Shown one piece after another: positions 43,489 to 52,914 of a stretch of 64,000 nucleotides of DNA. The position numbers were made by a program, and so were the translations under genes. How positions within the stretch are numbered: the first letter of the stretch is position 1; every line of letters starts with the position of its first letter. The notes below the pieces were generated by a model, which was given only the letters and a program-made list of their open reading frames with translations, ran no database searches and was not told where the DNA came from. This DNA comes from JAQGMV01 sp035626595. Its GTDB lineage: Bacteria; Pseudomonadota; Gammaproteobacteria; Burkholderiales; SG8-41. The DNA is taken from positions 8,822-72,821 of the forward strand of contig DASPNJ010000092.1 of assembly GCA_035626595.1 (NCBI GenBank). Reading direction: 5' to 3'.

Positions 43489-44661
43489 TCAGCCGCTTCT
43501 CGCCAGCCGCTTCTCCACGATGCGCGCGAACACGGTCGCGCCGAGCGCGAGCGCATCGTCGTTGAAATCGTAGCTCGGGTTGTGCACTTCGCACGCGCCC
43601 TCGCCGGCGCCGTTGCCGATGTTGAAGTAGCAGCCCGGCACCTGCTCGAGCATGAACGAGAAATCCTCGGACGCGACGATCAGGTTCGGATTGCGGCTCA
43701 CGTTCTCCGCGCCGACCACCTCGGCGCAGACGCTGGCCGCGAAATCGGCGTGAGCCGCGTCGTTCACCGTCGGGGCGAACGTCACGCGAAAATCGACGTC
43801 GGCGGCAGCGCCGAAGGCTTCGGCCGTCCCCTTTGCGACGCGCCGCATGTTGGTTTCGACGAGATCGAGGACCTCGCGCGTGAACGCGCGCGCGGTCCCG
43901 GAGAGCTTCGCCGTCTGCGGGATTACGTTATAAGCGTCGCCGCCTTCGATCTTCGTCACCGACACCACCGCCGGATCGACCGGCCGCACGTTGCGCGAGA
44001 CGATGCTTTGCAGCGCGACCGCGATATGCGAGGCCACCAGCACCGGATCGATGCCCGCCTCCGGACGCGCGCCGTGCGCGCCTTTGCCGTTCACCCGAAT
44101 GTCGAAGAACGCGCCGCCCGCCATCATGGGTCCCGCCCGCACCGCGAACTTGCCGACGGGAAGCCCGGGACGATTGTGCATGCCGAAGATCGCCTCGCAG
44201 GGAAAGCGCTCGAAGAGGCCGTCTGCGATCATCGCGCGCGCGCCGCCGATGCCTTCCTCCGCGGGCTGGAAGATGAAGTTCACGATGCCGTCGAAGTTGC
44301 GCCGCTCGGCGAGGTACTTCGCGGCCCCCAGCAGCATCGTCGTGTGCCCGTCGTGCCCGCACGCGTGCATCCGCCCTTCGTGGACGGAGCGATGCTCGAA
44401 CGTGTTCGCTTCCACGATCGGCAGCGCGTCCATGTCGGCGCGCAATCCAATGGATCGCGTGCTGGTGCCCGCCCGCAGCACGCCCACGACGCCCGTCCTG
44501 CCGATGCCGCGATGCACTTCCAGGCCGAACGCGCGCAGCTTGTCGGCGACGATGTCGGAGGTGCGTGTCTCCTCGAAGCCGAGCTCGGGATGCGCGTGAA
44601 TGTCGCGGCGCCAGCGCGTCATCTCCTCCTGCATGACCGCGATGGATTCGATCAGTGTCAT
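43489..44661 (-). CDS. M20 family amidohydrolase (hippurate hydrolase-like)
   Basis: 390-residue cytoplasmic metalloamidase. RRDIHAHPELGFEE, the metal cluster HACGHDGHT (His99, Cys101, His103) and QPAEEG (near residue 137) are diagnostic for M20D hydrolases, which cleave N-acyl amino acids such as hippurate or N-acetyl amino acids. The last metal His is in EVHNPSYDFND. ATG 44661 overlaps the D-aminoacylase stop by 4 bases (ATGA); the two amidases probably act on both stereoisomers or successive bonds. Confidence 0.94.
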   Translation of the reverse strand: MTLIESIAVMQEEMTRWRRDIHAHPELGFEETRTSDIVADKLRAFGLEVHRGIGRTGVVGVLRAGTSTRSIGLRADMDALPIVEANTFEHRSVHEGRMHACGHDGHTTMLLGAAKYLAERRNFDGIVNFIFQPAEEGIGGARAMIADGLFERFPCEAIFGMHNRPGLPVGKFAVRAGPMMAGGAFFDIRVNGKGAHGARPEAGIDPVLVASHIAVALQSIVSRNVRPVDPAVVSVTKIEGGDAYNVIPQTAKLSGTARAFTREVLDLVETNMRRVAKGTAEAFGAAADVDFRVTFAPTVNDAAHADFAASVCAEVVGAENVSRNPNLIVASEDFSFMLEQVPGCYFNIGNGAGEGACEVHNPSYDFNDDALALGATVFARIVEKRLARSG

Positions 44662-46337
44662 GCGGAGCGCAGCACCCGTCCCGGCAGCGCGCCGGTGTGG
44701 CGGCCCTGGTCGTACAGCACTTGACCGTTCACGATCGTCTGCGAAATGCCGTGCGCCGTGACGTAGAGCCGCGAGCCGCCCGCCGGCAGGTCCTGCACCG
44801 GGGACGGCCGCTTCGGTGAGCCGACGGTGTTTTCGTCGAACACGACGATATCCGCCGCGCCGCCCTTTTTGAGGCGCCCGCGGTCCTTGAAGCCGAAGAA
44901 GTCGGCAGGCTCGGAGGTGATGCGCTGGATCGCGCGCTCGAGCGTGAGCGCGCGCTCTTCGCGCACCCAGTGGCCGAGCAGCCAGGTCGTGTAGCCGGTC
45001 TCGCACAGCATGTCGAGATGCGCACCGCCGTCGGAGAGCCCGATCATCGTGCGCGAATCGTTGAGCATGTCCGCGAGCTCCGCCGGATTCGTGTTCGCCC
45101 GCGGTACGACGAACTTCACCTGGAGATTGTCTTCGACCGCGAGATCGAAGAACGCATCGTTGGGGTCCTGCCCCCGCTCTTCCGCGATCTCGCCCACCGT
45201 GCGGCCTTCGTGCCTTTTCAACTCCGGGCTCGCGACGCCGACGACCATCGCGTTCTTCACGACACCGCCCCACTTGCGTCCGAGGTTGAGCTCGTCCTTG
45301 AACGCCTTGCGGAAATCGGCGTCCGCGTAGATCGCCATCTGCTTCTCGTACGGCGCGTCGAACAGCGCTTTCGCCGAATTCATCTCCGTGAACATGAAAG
45401 GCCGCCGCAGGTTCATGTCGAACACGAACGGGCGCGTCATGATCTGCGGAATGCCGCCGCGGTCGATGAGCGGTGCGACGCGGTCGAGGATCTCCTTCGT
45501 GGCGCCCGGCTTTTCCACGAGATTGCTGAGCGAGAGCCACGTTACCGGACGGTTACTCGCGTCGAGCAGGAAACGGATCGTCTCCTCTTCATCGTCCGCG
45601 AGCTCGGCGTAGCGTTTCGTGAGCGCGAGCTCGATGACGCCGCGCTCGAGGCGCTTCAACACCGCGCCGTACGCGGCAAGCTCCTCGCGGCTCGCAAGAC
45701 GCGCCGCGAGCGGCTTGCCACTGTGTCCGATGTGCTGCCGGCTCGCCGTCGTCGTGAAGCCCCACGCCCCCGCCTGCAGGGCTTCGCGGAGCAGCGCCGC
45801 GATCGCCTGCGTCTCTTTTTCGCTGGCCGCACGCTCGTTGGCATCGCTGCCGATCACATAGGTCCTGAATGGCGAAAGCGGCGCGAGGAACGCAAGGTTG
45901 ATGCCGGAGCCGCGGCGTTCCGCCGCGTCGAGGTACTCGGGAAACGATTCCCACTCCCAGGAGATACCCTCGACCAGCACTTCCTTGTCGATGCCCTCGA
46001 CCGTGACGAGGTCGTCGGTGACGAGGCCGCGCTGGGGTGCGCGGCACGGCGCGATGCCGACGCCGCAGTTGCCCATGACGACGGTGGTGACGCCATGCTC
46101 GGCGGAGCTGGACAGCACGCGGTCCCACGTGATCTGCGCGTCATAGTGCGTGTGCGGATCGACGAAACCGGGGGCGACGATCTTGCCGGCCGCGTCGATC
46201 GTATTCCGCGCATCACCCTCGAGCTTGCCGATTGCGCTGACGCGGCCGTTCTCCACGCCGACGTCGGCGCGGTAACGGGCGCTGCCGGTGCCATCGACGA
46301 CGGTGCCATTGCGGATCACGAGGTCGAACGTCATCAC
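44658..46337 (-). CDS. D-aminoacylase/N-acyl-D-amino-acid deacylase (amidohydrolase family 3)
   Basis: 559 residues. Metal motifs: PHTHYDAQ (His62, His64), GNCGVGIAPC with the family's metal Cys, and SDGGAHLDM near residue 440. GRLKKGGAADIVVFDE marks the C-terminal beta-sandwich. It hydrolyses N-acyl-D-amino acids to D-amino acids. AAAGGAGA lies upstream of two adjacent ATGs (46337, 46334). First gene of the amidase/M20/receptor unit. Confidence 0.92.
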   Translation of the reverse strand: MMTFDLVIRNGTVVDGTGSARYRADVGVENGRVSAIGKLEGDARNTIDAAGKIVAPGFVDPHTHYDAQITWDRVLSSSAEHGVTTVVMGNCGVGIAPCRAPQRGLVTDDLVTVEGIDKEVLVEGISWEWESFPEYLDAAERRGSGINLAFLAPLSPFRTYVIGSDANERAASEKETQAIAALLREALQAGAWGFTTTASRQHIGHSGKPLAARLASREELAAYGAVLKRLERGVIELALTKRYAELADDEEETIRFLLDASNRPVTWLSLSNLVEKPGATKEILDRVAPLIDRGGIPQIMTRPFVFDMNLRRPFMFTEMNSAKALFDAPYEKQMAIYADADFRKAFKDELNLGRKWGGVVKNAMVVGVASPELKRHEGRTVGEIAEERGQDPNDAFFDLAVEDNLQVKFVVPRANTNPAELADMLNDSRTMIGLSDGGAHLDMLCETGYTTWLLGHWVREERALTLERAIQRITSEPADFFGFKDRGRLKKGGAADIVVFDENTVGSPKRPSPVQDLPAGGSRLYVTAHGISQTIVNGQVLYDQGRHTGALPGRVLRSA

Positions 46338-46386
46338 ACGATCTCCTTTAGAAAGGTGCGCGGCTCGGGAGGCGCGAGAGACGATA

Positions 46387-47259
46387 TCACGCGGCGGCGG
46401 CGTCGGTGAGCACGCGCCCGAGCGGCGTTCCGAGGACCGCCATGCGGACCATGTGGCGCGGACTCGCGTGGTCGAAATCCTTGAGCGCGTAGTGCAGCGT
46501 GCAGCGGTTGTCCCAGATCGCGACGTCGTTCACCCGCCAGCGATGACGGTGCGTGAGCTCGGGATGTGTCGAGTGCTGGAACAGGTGCTGGAGCAGGCCG
46601 GCGCTCTCGTCGCGCGTCATGCCGACGAAATGCGTCGTCACCGCCTCGCTCACGTAGAGCGACTTGCGCCCGGTCTCGGGATGCACGCGTACCACCGGAT
46701 GCGCGACCGGCGGGCTTTTCTTACGCCGCGCGACGATCTTCTCGGGATCGAGGTACGTCGCGAGATTGCCGAGACGTTTCGTGAAGTCGTGCACGGCTTC
46801 GAGGCCTTCGAGCACGGACTGAAGCTTCGGAGACAGCCGCTCGAACGCGAGGTACATGTTCGAGAACATCGTGTCGCCGCCATGCTCCGGGATCTCGCGG
46901 CAGTAGAGCATCGTCGCTTTCAGCGGGCGCGCGGTGTACGACTGATCGGTGTGCCATTCGCGACCGACGTCGCGCGTCTCCGACGCCTTACCGCTCACCT
47001 CGTGATTCGTGAGGAAGTAGATCTCCGGATGATCCGGGTGCGTGTACTCGCGATTGCCATGGAGATAAGTCTCGAGCTGGCCGAAGCGCGAGCCGAAGCG
47101 GATGTAGTCGGCGTAATCCAGATGCTGATCGCGGAAGACGAGCAGGAGATGCTCGTGCCAGGCGCTCAGGATGCGCTCGAACGCGCGGTCATCGAGCTCG
47201 CGCAGATCGATGCCCGTCACTTCGGCGCCGAGCGCGTTTGATAATTTTCGAATTTCCAT
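46387..47259 (-). CDS. TauD/TfdA family Fe(II)/2-oxoglutarate dioxygenase
   Basis: 290 residues. The iron triad is His103 and Asp105 (EWHTDQSY) and His256 (CTLHYALKDF); the 2-oxoglutarate-binding Arg is Arg268 or Arg272. Family members hydroxylate taurine, 2,4-D and other carboxylates or sulfonates. N-terminal GAEVTGIDLREL is typical. The substrate is unknown. It is upstream of the D-aminoacylase gene by 49 bases and co-directional. Confidence 0.93.
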   Translation of the reverse strand: MEIRKLSNALGAEVTGIDLRELDDRAFERILSAWHEHLLLVFRDQHLDYADYIRFGSRFGQLETYLHGNREYTHPDHPEIYFLTNHEVSGKASETRDVGREWHTDQSYTARPLKATMLYCREIPEHGGDTMFSNMYLAFERLSPKLQSVLEGLEAVHDFTKRLGNLATYLDPEKIVARRKKSPPVAHPVVRVHPETGRKSLYVSEAVTTHFVGMTRDESAGLLQHLFQHSTHPELTHRHRWRVNDVAIWDNRCTLHYALKDFDHASPRHMVRMAVLGTPLGRVLTDAAAA

Positions 47260-47299
47260 GATGGTCTTTGGGGATTCCGGCGTCGTAGGGCTATGTCAT

Positions 47300-47405
47300 C
47301 GCGAGCCGCGAGCAGGCGCGGCGTGGCGATCTCGTGGCGCACGCAAACCACGTTCGCAACGGGATTGCCGCGGCGGAGCATTGGCTCCGCCTCGCAATGA
47401 CACAG
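47300..47405. repeat. REP-A repeat
   Basis: TGTCATCGCGAGCCGCGAGC, GTGGCGATCTCGTGGCGCAC, CGTTCGCAACGGGATTGCCG, then GGCTCCGCCTCGCAATGACA. It has the two-arm layout of REP-A, between the TauD start and receptor 14 stop. Confidence 0.8.
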
Positions 47406-47423
47406 CACCGGCGATGCGTGTCG

Positions 47424-48395
47424 TCACTCGGCTTTTACGCCCGCCCGTTTGATCACGTCGGCCCACTGCTTGATCTCCTTGTGGACGGTCGCGGTGAACT
47501 CCGCGGCGGGATTGCCGACGGCCGCGAGGCCCATGGCGTTCAACTGCTGCTGCACGTCCGTAGACCGGATCGCCTGCACGAACCCGGCATTGAGCTTCTC
47601 GAGCACCGGCTGCGGTGTGCGGCCGGTGGCGAAGATGCCGTACCACACCGTCACCTGGTAGCCCGGCACGCCCGCTTCGGCGATCGTCGGCACGTTCGGC
47701 AGCACCGGCGCGCGCTGCGGTGTGGTGACGCCGAGCGCGCGCAGCCGCCCGGCCTGGATGTGCGCGAGCGACTGCGGCACGCCGCTCATCAGAAGCTGGA
47801 CACGGCCGGCGATCACGTCCGGCACGCTGACCGCGCCTTTGTACGGCACGTGCACGAGGTTCACGCCGGCCATCAATCGGAAGAGCTCCGTCACGAGATG
47901 CTGCGCGCTGCCGATGCCGCCGGACGCATAGTTGAGCTTGCCGGGACTGGCTTTCGCCAGTGCGATCAGCTCCTTCACGGTCTTCGCTTCGACGGCGGGA
48001 TTGCTGACGAGCACGTAAGGCGATGCCGAGGCCATCGTGATCGGCGCGAAATCGCGGATCGGATCGTAGGGCAGCTTCGGCGTGAGCCCCGGCTGAATCG
48101 CGAAGCTCGGGCTCGACGCGAGCAGCGTGTAGCCATCCGGATTCGCCTTCGCGACGATGTCGAATGCGATCAGCCCCCCGGCGCCCGGGCGGTTATCGAC
48201 TACGACCTGCTGCCCCCACAGCTCGGAGAGCTTCTTGCCGATGATGCGAACGGCGACGTCGGTGCCGCCGCCGGGGCTGAAGCCCACGAGCACGCGCACG
48301 GGCTTCGTCGGAAATGCCGGCTCTGCGGCGTGCGCGGCGAAAGCCGTCAGCCCCGCGAAGGCAGCGATCGTCAGTTTGTCTTGAAAGCGATGCAC
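47424..48395 (-). CDS. Bug/TctC-family receptor 14
   Basis: 323-residue exported receptor. Signal peptide MHRFQDKLTIAAFAGLTAFA, ending AHAA. FPTKPVRVLVGFSPGGGTD, VDNRPGAGG and VPYKGAVSV follow. It overlaps the 3' end of the beta-propeller gene by 25 bases, which suggests coupled expression with a lactonase-like enzyme. Confidence 0.95.
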   Translation of the reverse strand: MHRFQDKLTIAAFAGLTAFAAHAAEPAFPTKPVRVLVGFSPGGGTDVAVRIIGKKLSELWGQQVVVDNRPGAGGLIAFDIVAKANPDGYTLLASSPSFAIQPGLTPKLPYDPIRDFAPITMASASPYVLVSNPAVEAKTVKELIALAKASPGKLNYASGGIGSAQHLVTELFRLMAGVNLVHVPYKGAVSVPDVIAGRVQLLMSGVPQSLAHIQAGRLRALGVTTPQRAPVLPNVPTIAEAGVPGYQVTVWYGIFATGRTPQPVLEKLNAGFVQAIRSTDVQQQLNAMGLAAVGNPAAEFTATVHKEIKQWADVIKRAGVKAE

Positions 48396-49453
48396 GTCGG
48401 ACTCCCCGTTTCGATGATCTGCCCGGTCGGCGTGAGCCTGCCGCTCGCGTGATCCACCGCAAATTCGACGATCGTGTGACCGTCTTCATTGCACGCGTAG
48501 AGATGGCGCCAGTCCGGATCCGGTCCGAAGAACCGCGGCTTCCTGCCCTGCGTCGATTCCCAGCCGACCGGCTCGACGGAGCCGTTCGCTTGATCGACCG
48601 CGAAGATCGCGATGGTGTCGTGCCCCCGGTTGGACGCATAGACGAATTTGCCCGACGGCGTGATGGCGATCTCGGCGCCCGTGTTGTCGCCGACGTAACT
48701 CGTCGGCGTCGTGGGCACGCGCTGGAACGGTGTGAGCTCGCCGCGCGCGGTATCCCAGTGATATGCGTTGACTGTCGAATCCTGCTCGTTGATCACGTAC
48801 GCGTACGGAGCGTGCGGATGGAACGTGATGTGCCGCGGTATGGCCCCGTAGCGCGCTTTGGTGAACGGCGGATCGCACGCTACGAGCTTTCCGCGCTCGG
48901 CATCCAGGCGGAAAACGAAGATCTTGTCGAGCCCTTTGTCCGGCACCACGACGTAGCGGCCGGTCAGGTCGAAGGTCGCCTGATGCGGGTGCGGCCCGTG
49001 CTGCTCGCGGCGCCACGGCCCCGGCTCGCCTGCGGGCACGACGAGGTCGGCGCGCGGCGCGAGCGAGCCGTCGGCGTTGATCGGATACACGGCGACGCCG
49101 GGACCGGTGCTGACGACGAGGTAGCGGTTCGATGCATGCACCGCGACCGTGGAAGAGTTGTCGCCGCCGGTCGGCTGGCAATTGAGCGGGGTGAGCCGCC
49201 CGCTCTGCGCATCGATCGCGTACGACCAGACCTCGGAAGCGTCGCCGTGCGCCGAATAGAGAAAGCGCTGCGTGCCGTCGAGACATACATAGTGCGGATT
49301 GTGGAGCGGCTGGCACGCGTCCACGTGCGTCCACGCGCCGCTCGACGGGTCGATTCTGAAAACGGCGACGCCTCTGCCGCGCGCCTTGCGCTTCTCGCTC
49401 GTGAAGCAGCCGACGTACGCGAAACGCGGCCGGGCGCAGCGGGTTTCATTCAT
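48371..49453 (-). CDS. Lactonase-family (6-phosphogluconolactonase-like) beta-propeller protein
   Basis: 360 residues with repeating propeller blades: RFLYSAHG, RYLVVSTG, RYVVVPDKGLDKIFVF, PYAYVINEQDSTV, KFVYASNRGHDTIAIF and RHLYACNEDGHTIVEF. These match the PF10282 seven-bladed lactonase family (Pgl and cycloisomerase-type). No signal peptide, so cytoplasmic. ATG 49453 (MNETRCARP) follows AAAGG. Activity on a sugar lactone or muconolactone is plausible but unproven. Confidence 0.9.
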   Translation of the reverse strand: MNETRCARPRFAYVGCFTSEKRKARGRGVAVFRIDPSSGAWTHVDACQPLHNPHYVCLDGTQRFLYSAHGDASEVWSYAIDAQSGRLTPLNCQPTGGDNSSTVAVHASNRYLVVSTGPGVAVYPINADGSLAPRADLVVPAGEPGPWRREQHGPHPHQATFDLTGRYVVVPDKGLDKIFVFRLDAERGKLVACDPPFTKARYGAIPRHITFHPHAPYAYVINEQDSTVNAYHWDTARGELTPFQRVPTTPTSYVGDNTGAEIAITPSGKFVYASNRGHDTIAIFAVDQANGSVEPVGWESTQGRKPRFFGPDPDWRHLYACNEDGHTIVEFAVDHASGRLTPTGQIIETGSPTCIAFKTN

Positions 49454-49491
49454 GGTGAGCCTTTGGTAGCCTGACCGGGGAGGCATCAATC

Positions 49492-49947
49492 ATGGCATTA
49501 ATTTACGAGGCACGGCACTTCGAGCTGCTCGCACCCGAGCGTCCGCACGTGACGCGCGCGGATGGCGGCCACATCGTGATCAATCCGAAGCTGGCGGTCG
49601 AGGACCGCACGCAGCTCGATCGCGAGCGCGCGGTCGAGCTCATGAAGCTCACGATGGTGGCGGGCGAAGCGATGAAGACGGTGCTGACGCGCAAAGGCAT
49701 CGAGATCGGGCGCATCAATTACAACGACAACGGGAACTGGCGCCACGAGCTGCACGTCCATCTCTACGGCCGCGCGCTAAACGCGACGATCCAGAAGTGG
49801 GGCACGTTCCTCCAGATCCCGCCGACGCGCGAGCGGTTCAACGCTGAAATGGGCGCGCTCGAGCCGCTGAACGCGGGGGACATCGCGGATTTGCGCGCCG
49901 AGATCGAGCGTCTGCTCGCAAGCGACAAGTACCGGGCATTTTCGTAG
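49492..49947 (+). CDS. HIT-like superfamily protein
   Basis: 151 residues. The HIT-type triad lies in RHELHVHLYGRA (His85, His88, His90); ADGGHIVINPK and INYNDNGNW complete the nucleotide-binding half. HIT proteins hydrolyse or transfer nucleotide alpha-phosphates. No partner is evident; it is divergent from the lactonase gene. A GGGGAGG ribosome site lies about 8 bases before the ATG. Confidence 0.82.
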   Translation: MALIYEARHFELLAPERPHVTRADGGHIVINPKLAVEDRTQLDRERAVELMKLTMVAGEAMKTVLTRKGIEIGRINYNDNGNWRHELHVHLYGRALNATIQKWGTFLQIPPTRERFNAEMGALEPLNAGDIADLRAEIERLLASDKYRAFS

Positions 49948-49966
49948 GGTGCGCCGGTGGCGCACC
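49948..49966. terminator. REP-C hairpin after the HIT gene
   Basis: GGTGCGCC-GGT-GGCGCACC, immediately after the TAG stop; the same arms as 29170-29188. Probable transcription stop or mRNA 3'-end stabiliser. A second weaker arm (GTGCGTCATTGACGCAC) follows at 49978-49994. Confidence 0.6.
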
Positions 49967-50024
49967 AACACCGGCCTGTGCGTCATTGACGCACCGTACG
50001 GCTAATAAACACGAGGTAATCGCA

Positions 50025-51044
50025 TTGACCAAACGCTGGACGAATCGGCCCGAAGGCTCCAACTGGGGCGAATTCGGCGACGCCGATCAGCACGGCCGCA
50101 TGAACCTCATCACGGCCGATCGCCGCATACGCGCGCTGCAGGAAGTGAAAACGGGGGAGGTGTTCTGCCTGTCGCACCCGCTCGACAAGCCCGGCGGCAA
50201 CGTGCTCAATCCGAATCGCTATCCGCCGGTGTTTCATCCGGTGAAGCGTGGCGAGGACGTCTACTTCAATCTGGAGATGTCGAAGACAGACCCGCGCTTC
50301 ACCGACGTCGGCTCGGACGAAGCGATCATGCTGTACTCGCAGTACTCGACGCACTGGGATGCCTTTGCGCACAAGGGCACCGTGTTCGACGCGGACGGCG
50401 ACGGCGTCCCCGAGAAGGTGTCGTACAACGGCTTTCGCATCGTCGACCGCGAGGGCGGCGCATTGCAGGGGGCGCTCGGCGCGATCAACGTCTCCGCGGC
50501 TGAAATGGCCGAGACCTGTGTGCAGGGCCGCGCGGTGATGATCGATCTGCGTCATCACTTCGGCGACGAGCGCGTCGCCGTGACCTACGAGATGATCGAG
50601 CGCGTGATGCGCGACGATCGCGTGACGATCGAACAGGGCGACATCGTCTGCATCCACACGGGCCTGGGCCAGCTCATCCGCGAGGCCGAAGGCAAGCTCG
50701 ATTCGTCGATCCGCACCGCGTGCACGGTGCTCGACGGTTACGACCGGCGGCTCCTCGAATGGATCGCCGACAGCGGCATCGCGGCGATCGCGGCCGACAA
50801 CCTCGCCGTGGAGCGCTCCTCCACGCTCGGCGTGGACCCGCGGGTCGGGCACCGCGGTCCGCAATTGCCGCTGCACGAGCATTGCCTGGTGAAGCTCGGC
50901 ATTCACCTCGGCGAGCTGTGGTATCTCACCGAGCTCGCGGCGTGGCTGCGCGAGAATGGCCGCAGCCGTTTTCTGCTGACGGCGCCGCCGCTGCGTATGC
51001 CGGGCGCGGCGGGTTCGCCGGTGACGCCGGTGGCGACGGTTTAA
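50025..51044 (+). CDS. Cyclase family protein (kynurenine-formamidase-like, PF04199)
   Basis: 339 residues from TTG 50025, chosen because CACGAGGT lies 8 bases upstream. The metal motif STHWDAFAH (His110, Asp112, His116) is the signature of the family. It is of the large type (about 330-350 residues), whose substrates are largely unknown; kynurenine formamidase and isatin hydrolase are small relatives. An in-frame TTG at 49986 is the alternative start. Confidence 0.88.
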   Translation: MTKRWTNRPEGSNWGEFGDADQHGRMNLITADRRIRALQEVKTGEVFCLSHPLDKPGGNVLNPNRYPPVFHPVKRGEDVYFNLEMSKTDPRFTDVGSDEAIMLYSQYSTHWDAFAHKGTVFDADGDGVPEKVSYNGFRIVDREGGALQGALGAINVSAAEMAETCVQGRAVMIDLRHHFGDERVAVTYEMIERVMRDDRVTIEQGDIVCIHTGLGQLIREAEGKLDSSIRTACTVLDGYDRRLLEWIADSGIAAIAADNLAVERSSTLGVDPRVGHRGPQLPLHEHCLVKLGIHLGELWYLTELAAWLRENGRSRFLLTAPPLRMPGAAGSPVTPVATV

Positions 51045-51047
51045 AGT

Positions 51048-51118
51048 TTTCTGGATTCCCGCCTCCGCGGGAATCACGAATTAGACACACTGGATCCCGG
51101 CCTTCGCCGGAACGACGC
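51048..51118. repeat. REP-B repeat pair
   Basis: TTCTGGATTCCCGCCTCCGC with GGGAATCACG, then CACTGGATCCCGGCCTTCGC with CGGAACGACG: two co-directional REP-B arms between the cyclase and TPP-enzyme genes. Confidence 0.8.
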
Positions 51119-51131
51119 ACAAGGGACAGTC

Positions 51132-52808
51132 ATGAATTCGAAAGATCACTCCGGGGCTGACACCGTAACGGCTGCGCGCGCGCTCGTGGATGGGCTGCTG
51201 CGCGAAGGCATCGACCACGTGTTCGGCATCCCCGGCACGCAGAACCTCGCGTTCCTCGACGCACTGCGCGACACGCCGCAGATCCGCTTCATCCTGACGC
51301 GCCACGAGCAGGGCGCGGCGTTCATGGCGTACGGCTTTGCCCGCGCGCGGCGTGAGCCCGCGGTGGTCACCGCAACGGAAGGTCCGGGCCTCACGAACCT
51401 CGCGACCGGCATCGCCGCCGCATTCAAAGGCAACGTGCCGCTCATCAGCATCTGCGGCGTGCAGGAAAGCCACATGCGCGACCGCGACGCGACTCAGGAC
51501 ATCGATCAGACCACCTTCATGCGCCCGATCACGAAATGGGCGCAGACGATTCCCACACCCGCGAAGGTGCAGGAGTTCGTGCGCAAGGCTTTTCGAGTTG
51601 CGCTCACCGAGCCGCGCGGGCCGACGCACATCGACGCCTCGAGCGAGATCCTGCTCGAGCCCGTGAAGCCCGAGCCGATCGAGCCCGCGCAATACCGCAA
51701 CATGGTCCTGCCCGCATGTGCCGGCGAGCAGCTCGACCAGGCGGCAGCACTGCTTGCACAGGCAGAGCGGCCCCTGTTCGTCGTGGGACGCGGCGTGATC
51801 GACGACGGCGCCGCCAGTGCGGTCGCTGCGCTCGCCGAGCGCACCGGCATTCCGGTGGCGGCGCTGCAGTATTCGCCGGACGCGTTCCCCACGTCACACG
51901 CGCTTGCGCTCGGGCCACTCGGCCGCAACGGCTTCTCCAGCGCGAACCGGACCGCGCCGAAGGCCGATCTGATCGTCGCGATCGGCGCGCACTTCGACGT
52001 GTTCTCGACGATGTACAAGTACGGCATCTTCAGTGAAAACGCGAAGATCGTTCATCACACCGCCGCGCCGGGTCACATCGGCATCGTCTTTCCCGTGGCG
52101 CTGGGCGTCACGGGCTCGACGATCAGCTTCATTCGCGGGCTCAGCGAACGCGTCACGAAATCCGGGCTGAAGAAGTCATGGGTCGACGTGGCGAAAGCGC
52201 GTGCGGAGGGCGAAGCCGAGCTTCAATCAGAGCTTCGCGTCGAAGCCGAGCCGATACAGTCGCAATACGTCGCGCACTGCATTCGCAAGGTGCTGCCGAA
52301 GAACGGCGTGCTGGTGGTGGACGCCGGTAACGGCGGCAAGCACGTGCGCAGCTACTTCAAGAGCTACGAGCCCGGCACGTTCATGTGCATCGATGACTGG
52401 GCGTCCGTCGGCGGGTCGCTGCCGATCGCGCTCGGCGCGAAGCTCGCCTGCCCGGAGCGCCCGGTGCTGTGCGCGTCCGGTGACATGGGCGCGATGTGCA
52501 ACATCGGCGAGCTCGAGACCGCGGTGCGCGAGAACATCCCGGTCGTCTACGTCGTGTTCAACGACCAGGGGCTCGGCAACGAGCGCGCGTTCCAGAACGA
52601 GCACTACGGCGGCCGCTTCTTCGCGGTCGATTATCGGAACCCGGATTTCGGCGCGCTCGCGCGCGTCTTCGGCGCCTACGGCGAGCAGGTGAAGAGCCCC
52701 GGCGACCTCGAAGGCGCGATCCAGCGCGCGTTCGACAGCGGCAAGCCGGCGGTGATCGACGTGCTGATCGACCAGAACACGCTCGCACCGGTGGTGTTCA
52801 AGGGCTAG
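51132..52808 (+). CDS. Thiamine-diphosphate-dependent enzyme, acetolactate-synthase-like
   Basis: 558 residues with three domains. N-terminal PYR domain: VFGIPGTQNLAFLDAL with the catalytic Glu59 (RHEQGAAFMAYG). Middle domain LFVVGRGVIDDG. C-terminal PP domain: the metal motif ASGDMGAMCNIGELETAVRE with GDM in place of GDG and NDQG. It acts on a 2-keto acid (decarboxylation or carboligation). No regulatory subunit gene is adjacent, so it is more likely a catabolic enzyme than biosynthetic IlvB. AAGGGAC precedes the ATG. Confidence 0.9.
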   Translation: MNSKDHSGADTVTAARALVDGLLREGIDHVFGIPGTQNLAFLDALRDTPQIRFILTRHEQGAAFMAYGFARARREPAVVTATEGPGLTNLATGIAAAFKGNVPLISICGVQESHMRDRDATQDIDQTTFMRPITKWAQTIPTPAKVQEFVRKAFRVALTEPRGPTHIDASSEILLEPVKPEPIEPAQYRNMVLPACAGEQLDQAAALLAQAERPLFVVGRGVIDDGAASAVAALAERTGIPVAALQYSPDAFPTSHALALGPLGRNGFSSANRTAPKADLIVAIGAHFDVFSTMYKYGIFSENAKIVHHTAAPGHIGIVFPVALGVTGSTISFIRGLSERVTKSGLKKSWVDVAKARAEGEAELQSELRVEAEPIQSQYVAHCIRKVLPKNGVLVVDAGNGGKHVRSYFKSYEPGTFMCIDDWASVGGSLPIALGAKLACPERPVLCASGDMGAMCNIGELETAVRENIPVVYVVFNDQGLGNERAFQNEHYGGRFFAVDYRNPDFGALARVFGAYGEQVKSPGDLEGAIQRAFDSGKPAVIDVLIDQNTLAPVVFKG

Positions 52809-52810
52809 TC

Positions 52811-52885
52811 GCCTTCGCGGATCGCGAAGGCTAGCTTCGCCAAATAGCGATTGTTGCGCCGGCGGCTTCACTCCACACTGCCGCC
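52811..52885 (+). promoter_or_regulatory. Duplicated promoter module, copy 1 (LysR-type operator)
   Basis: GCCTTCGC-GGATC-GCGAAGGC (52811-52831), a perfect palindrome with TCGC-N5-GCGA (T-N11-A), then AGCTTCGC, then TAGCGATTGT (52845-52854), 19 variable bases, and CACACTGCCGCC (52874-52885). Every element recurs at 54946-55020 with identical spacing. It lies 30 bases upstream of the aldolase-like gene. Confidence 0.75.
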
Positions 52886-52914
52886 TTCACCAGACCCCGC
52901 GGGAAAACAACATC

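Noticed and set aside
51132..52808. Biosynthetic acetolactate synthase (ilvB)
   Set aside because: No ilvN or ilvC neighbour, and the sequence is only generally ALS-like; a catabolic 2-keto-acid enzyme is safer.
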